Shown here: positions 59,661 through 64,000 of the stretch, piece after piece | Layout of the letters: every line of letters begins with the position of its first letter | Position numbering within the stretch: position 1 is the first letter of the stretch | Source: Leptidea sinapis | Lineage: Eukaryota > Arthropoda > Insecta > Lepidoptera > Pieridae | Reading direction: 5' to 3' | Length of the DNA stretch: 64,000 nucleotides | Assembly (NCBI RefSeq): GCF_905404315.1 | Contig: NC_066293.1 | Location: forward strand, 325,001 to 389,000 | Notes under the pieces: generated by a model | Told to the model about the DNA's origin: nothing | Seen by the model: the letters and a program-made list of their open reading frames with translations, nothing else | Database searches by the model: none | Made by a program: the position numbers and the translations under genes

Positions 59661-61736
59661 GGGCACCTCGACGGAAAACCATACATACGCTCTCATCCAA
59701 GCCAATCTTCAACGAAAGCGCCTCTCCACAGATGAACTTTTTATCGAGGCGGCGAAGAGGAAATGTGCCTTTGCTCTTATACAGGAGCCTTATATCGGAT
59801 CGACTGGCTATATGAAAAACTACCGAGGCACGAGGATATTCCAGGTAAAGAGAGTTGACCCCGTTAAAGCGGCAATAGTTGTTTTTGACCCGAATAATCT
59901 ATTGTTCAATATCCACAATTGTCCACGCCAAACATCATAGTGGTGGGAGCAAAGACCGGAGCCTGGAATGTCACGATAGTATCCTTCTACTTTGAGCCCG
60001 ATCAGCCAATCGATCTATACCTCTCACAACTTCAAAAAATAAGGGACGAAGTAGGGCCGGTTAAGCTTCTGATAGGTGGCGATAGCAACGCCAAAAACCT
60101 ATGGTGGGGTAGTAAAGTTGACGATGCAAGGGGCCAAAAGCTGATGGACACGATTGACAATATGGGGCTACATATCTTAAACATAGGAGACACGCCAACG
60201 TTTGACACTATAAGAGGTGGTAAAAGTTATAAGTCAAACGTCGACCTCACGGCTTGTTCGACGAATTTGTTGGACAGAATTCTAAACTGGAGGGTAGATG
60301 AAGCTTTGACGAGTTCAGACCATAACGGAATACTTTTTGACATTGCTCTTCGTAGATCGCGTGGTGTGGGTATCGCTAGGACAACCAGAGTGTTCAACAC
60401 TAAAAATGTTAATTGGTCTCGGTTTCGGAAGAAACTGGATCAGCTGAACCAAGATAATAACTTAACATCAGTAGATATAGACACAATTAACACCATAGAA
60501 CGCCTGGAGGAAGTGGCGACGCTCTACACATCTAATTTTGTGTTGGGCCCCTGCTGCAAACAAAATCGGGATACGAAATAAGCTAAGGTCAGTACAGCGC
60601 AGGTTTCTGCAAAAAATTTGTAAGGCGTATCATACTGTATCATTCAACTCGGTATCGATACTGTCAAGAACTCTCCCTCTGGATATCCGAGTAATGGAAT
60701 GTGCCACTCTATTTAAAATCAAAAAAGGGGAACCACTTGAAAACCTGCCAGACAGAGAAATTGAATTGAAGTCACCAGTGACAGACTCATTATATCCGGC
60801 TGAATACACTGGCTTGACTTTCCGCACACTAGAAAACCAACAACAACTCGACGACAATAGTAACTACAACATAAGAATCTTCACAGATGGGAGCAAGATT
60901 GAGGGCAGAGTCGGAGCATCCCTATCGGTATGCAATGAAGCATCCGAAATTAAAGCCGTCAAGCATAGTCTCCCATCCTATTGTTCTGTTTTCCAGGCGG
61001 AACTTCTCGCCATCCAAAAAGCGACAGACGCTATCCTCAACAGGAAGGAGGACAGGTTTGCCATATATAGTGATTCCAGAGCGGCCCTTGAAACGATAAT
61101 GAGACCTAATAATATGCACCCATTGACCACAAAAATAAGAATAAACCTAAAAGATTTACACTCTCAAGGCAAATGTTAGATCTATTTTGGGTGAAAGCTC
61201 ATATAGGATTAGTTGGCGATGAGAGGGCAGACATTTTGGCTAAGGAGGCTGCTCTGAAATCAAAGAAAAAACCGGAGTATGACAGATGCCCAATTTCATT
61301 CGCCAAGCGAAGCATACGGATGCGGTCACTCGGCGAATGGAACAGTGAATACCAAACTGGAACCACGGCGAACATAACGAAGATGTTCTTCCCCGACGCA
61401 GTAGTCGCGTACCACACCGTCAGTAAAATAGAAACATCTGCCATAAATACACAGTTATTCACGGGGCATGGGGGTTTCTCGGAATATCTGGCAATGTTCA
61501 AGTGTAAGGAGAACCCCTCATGCCCTTGTGAACGAGACCAACCCGAATCCATCCCGCATATCCTTTTCGATTGTCCAATTAATGCATTTGAAAGATTTAA
61601 AGCCGAACAAAAACTGAACACAAAAATAGACAAACATAATATAGCCGAAATATTAGAAATTAAAAATAGAGATATATTTATAAAATATTCCACGGCAATA
61701 ATAAGTAAGGTGATAAAAAGGAATAGAACTAAGTAA
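59661..61736 (+). pseudogene. TRAS-A ORF2, copy A4, RT deleted
   Basis: The endonuclease keeps GDSNAKNLWWGS and TSSDHNG in one 220-codon frame (59919-60581), but the A3-type one-base loss precedes it. After ...VATLYTSN the sequence jumps to the thumb region (WAPAANKIGIRNKLRSVQRR), losing all RT motifs including YADD, with a few filler bases (TTTTGTGT) at the joint. The RNase H part keeps FTDGSK, AELLAI and YSDSRAA, has the shared frameshift, then WVKAHIGLVGDERAD (Asn to Asp) and the C-terminal finger. Confidence 0.92.
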
Positions 61737-62211
61737 AATGTAATGAGAATTGAATTGGATTAAATTGTGTAAATATTATGAGAATATGTAGACTAGCATA
61801 TAAACCGAAAGTGTATATAAATGTATTAGATTTAAGTAGACAATAAGCGATCACATATTATATATTGTAAAAAAAAATGTAATAGATTATAAGTTCATTA
61901 TGTAAATAGTTTATAAAAAATTGTATTAAAATTGTCACCATAATTACTGAATTACCCAAATAAAGAATAGATTAAGTAAGCTAGGGTACCGGGAAATCCC
62001 ACCCGGAATATATGAAAGAAAGAGATGAATAAAAGAAAGAACAAGTATGAAGCATAAAAGTGATGCAGCAAATGCGAGACTCGGTATGAACGATATTAGA
62101 TGTCACAGTCTGCGCCATTGCCGGCGGAGGAAGTAGAATAAGCTTAGTAGATCCTCGGCCCTGGAGCAAAAGCTGCCAGGGAGGTAGGCCTACTAGGTGC
62201 CAAAAAAAAAA
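61737..62211 (+). mobile_element. TRAS-A A4 3' untranslated region
   Basis: As in A1 with a few substitutions. Terminal AAAA-loop hairpin and palindrome kept, poly(A) of 10. Confidence 0.85.
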
Positions 62212-62233
62212 CCTAACCTAACCTAACCTAACC
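62212..62233 (+). repeat. Telomeric (CCTAA) array A4/B6
   Basis: About four CCTAA units, 10 bp shorter than the A3/B5 array. Confidence 0.95.
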
Positions 62234-62560
62234 TTCTCCGCACTCATGGCCCAAATCATCACGGGCCATGGCGGCTTCTCGGCGTATCTCGACCGGTTTG
62301 GACTGAAGGATAGCCCAGTGTGCATATGCGACGGTCAAACGGACGAAAACGCATTGCACCTGGTGCTCGACTGCCCTAAGTTCGGCCGGTGGAGATTCGA
62401 CCTGGAAGTTCAAAGCGGAGTGGCCGTTCTTGAGGCCAACCTTCCTTTGCTTATAAACAAGCCAAATAGGAAGCTGTTTGAGGCGTTTTGTGTTAGGATT
62501 CTTATGGATGTGCTGCCAAGAAACGGCAGCAACATAAATGTTAATAAGTTTAGATTGTAA
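62234..62560 (+). pseudogene. TRAS-B ORF2 C-terminus, copy B6
   Basis: Same fragment as B4 and B5, complete to TAA, with the same truncation base. Confidence 0.9.
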
Positions 62561-63028
62561 ATAGTTAGCTGTAAAAATTTAAACTGATGTAAATAGACTC
62601 TAATAGTAGACAATGTTCAAGTCTACTATATACACAAGCCACAAGACAGTATTAGGTTAAATCAAATATAGGTCATAATATAATTAGTGTTAAAATATGT
62701 ATAATATGGTTCCCTATGCCAATGCATAGGGCCCATAATACATCCCTAGTCTGTAAGTGAATGTGCCTAGAATAAGATAGTTTAAGTAATCAAACTGTAA
62801 ATAGTATAGATAGCTGTAAGATATTTGCAATAGTATATAAGGAATTGATTAAAAATGTTAGTAGGTAAGCGACAAATATAAATAAAAGTGATTATTATAA
62901 GTGATAAGAAAACCCACAACCCCTACGGTCTCATGGTAGGGAGAAATTTGTTATACATAAGTAGTAGCTCCTCGGCCCTGGAGCGAAAGCTGCCAGGGAG
63001 GTAGGCCTACTAGGAAAAAAAAAAAAAA
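62561..63028 (+). mobile_element. TRAS-B 3' untranslated region, copy B6
   Basis: Uninterrupted, with the GAAA-loop terminal hairpin, the palindrome and poly(A) 63015-63028. Confidence 0.85.
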
Positions 63029-63040
63029 CCTAACCTAACC
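63029..63040 (+). repeat. Telomeric repeat B6/A5
   Basis: CCTAACCTAACC between B6 and A5, the same length as between B5 and A4. Confidence 0.93.
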
Positions 63041-64000
63041 AGTCGCATCGCAATCGCTTGTGGAAGTGTCACGATTTTGAGTAGCTCCGCAGTTTTAAAA
63101 TCCCATAAATAGGTTTTTTCGCGATATCATATCCAAGTTATATATCATTGGATGCGCGCTCGAAAGTCTCAGTGATTAGTGAAAGTGTGTTGAAAGTCGG
63201 TTGTAATTTGGACTTTTTATTAAGAAAAAACATAAAAGTGAAACTTTACAGTTAAATTGTGCCGAAACAAAATCGGTGACGTATTGTTTTCGGACTGCAG
63301 TTTTGTGCACCTTGTCTGCCCTCACTCTTGGAAAACACGTCCAGATTTTTCTGGGGAAGAACCGAAGAAGAGGAGGAAAAAATTTATTTTGCGACTGAAA
63401 TAGACTACAAAACTACTGTTTTTGAATTGTAATGTTGTGCACTACATCTGCCTCCTTCGTTTAAGACCACTCCCAGATTTTTCTGGTGAGGCTACGAAGT
63501 AGGAGAAGGAAAATTTAATTTGCGCCTAAACAGGTTCGTCAATCCAAAATTATTAATAACGATCAAGAGCCCCTTGTTAATACGCATCTTTTGAGACCCA
63601 TCACAGAATTTTTGGTCAAGGCCTCGAAGTAGGAGAGGCAAAAAAAACAACATCCTGTTGTGAGCCATCAGCCATTCGAAGAGTCCGACGGGATCCAAGG
63701 GTACCAGAAGATCGGCCGCGACGAGCTCTTTACGAAGACACCAATCAACAGTAATTTTAAGTAATTTTTAACCATAAACCAGCCTTTTTTCGTTTTGTAA
63801 GTAAAAAATTTTAAATTTGTAATTAAGATAGTAATCGTAAAATTAACTCTTTAATTAATTGTGTGGTACTGCTAGAAAGAACTCTTTACGCTCTTTTCAG
63901 GCATACCAAGCAAACTGACGTACCTTAATATACTAAAGTACAAACATCATTACCAAGTTATATTTTGCGGCTTGTAACTGCAAAATATAGATTGGTAAAA
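63041..64000 (+). mobile_element. TRAS-A copy A5, 5' leader only
   Basis: Begins AGTCGCATCGC like A1-A4 and runs off the window end within the leader. The first tandem repeat set is present. The array of A-B units therefore continues to the right. Confidence 0.88.

Larger units (their letters stand above)
55374..62211 (+). mobile_element. TRAS-A copy A4, RT core deleted
   Basis: Same layout as A3 (two-unit leader repeat, jockey insertion in gag), but with an internal deletion of about 1.6 kb at 60536 that removes the end of the endonuclease linker and the reverse transcriptase core. Ends in poly(A) 62202-62211. Confidence 0.9.

Noticed and set aside
1..64000. Host protein-coding genes, rRNA or tRNA genes
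   Set aside because: All long frames are accounted for by retroelement ORFs, their antisense or satellite. Nothing else with a recognisable domain was found.

Overview
No ordinary cellular gene, tRNA or rRNA gene is recognisable in this window. It looks like telomeric or subtelomeric DNA of an insect, most probably a lepidopteran. The reasons are short (CCTAA)n/(TTAGG)n telomeric arrays between nearly all the elements, and R1-clade non-LTR retrotransposons that sit in those arrays in two opposite orientations. This is the arrangement known for the telomere-specific TRAS and SART families of Bombyx. TRAS-like elements lie on the + strand, with poly(A) running directly into CCTAA. SART-like elements lie on the - strand, with their 5' end abutting TTAGG-strand repeats. 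Species and family names are inferred from motifs, because no database search was possible.

Layout. 1-8190: satellite of about 99/100-bp monomers with a 2.1-kb higher-order repeat. 8195-9274: deleted SART-like gag copy (-). 9301-11026: 5' part of a TRAS-like element, here called TRAS-C (+). 11027-14787: 5' half of a SART-like element (-), with ORF1, a TAATG stop-start overlap and an endonuclease domain. 14852-16117: 3' fragment of a second TRAS-like family (TRAS-B), split by another non-LTR insertion. 16134-23220: nearly full-length TRAS-A copy A1. 23253-23614: TRAS-B fragment cut off by satellite. 23615-28742: second satellite block. 28747-39.5 kb: near-identical repeat of 8.2-19.0 kb, offset about 20.55 kb. 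36676-64000: tandem array of [TRAS-A - (CCTAA)n - TRAS-B 3' fragment - (CCTAA)n] units holding A2, A3, A4 and the start of A5. A2-A4 carry a jockey-like insertion in gag.

How the parts work together. A complete TRAS-like element encodes an ORF1 nucleic-acid-binding protein (coiled coil, three zinc knuckles) and an ORF2 protein (AP-type endonuclease, reverse transcriptase, RNase H, C-terminal zinc finger). The endonuclease nicks telomeric repeats and the reverse transcriptase copies the RNA into the nick. Here only the A1 ORF1 reads cleanly. Every ORF2 is broken, and several lesions are shared by all copies. The copies were therefore probably multiplied as dead DNA, by unequal recombination or segmental duplication, rather than by recent retrotransposition.

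Main points for a second look: the TRAS-A/TRAS-B dimer array; ORF2 of TRAS-A with no ATG before its catalytic endonuclease residues, plus a 13-nt motif at the ORF1 stop shared by two families; a 3'-terminal hairpin plus palindrome shared by TRAS-A and TRAS-B; a hairpin-rich SART-like leader; and a satellite whose monomers carry a YY1/PHO-like site and two 6-bp palindromes.
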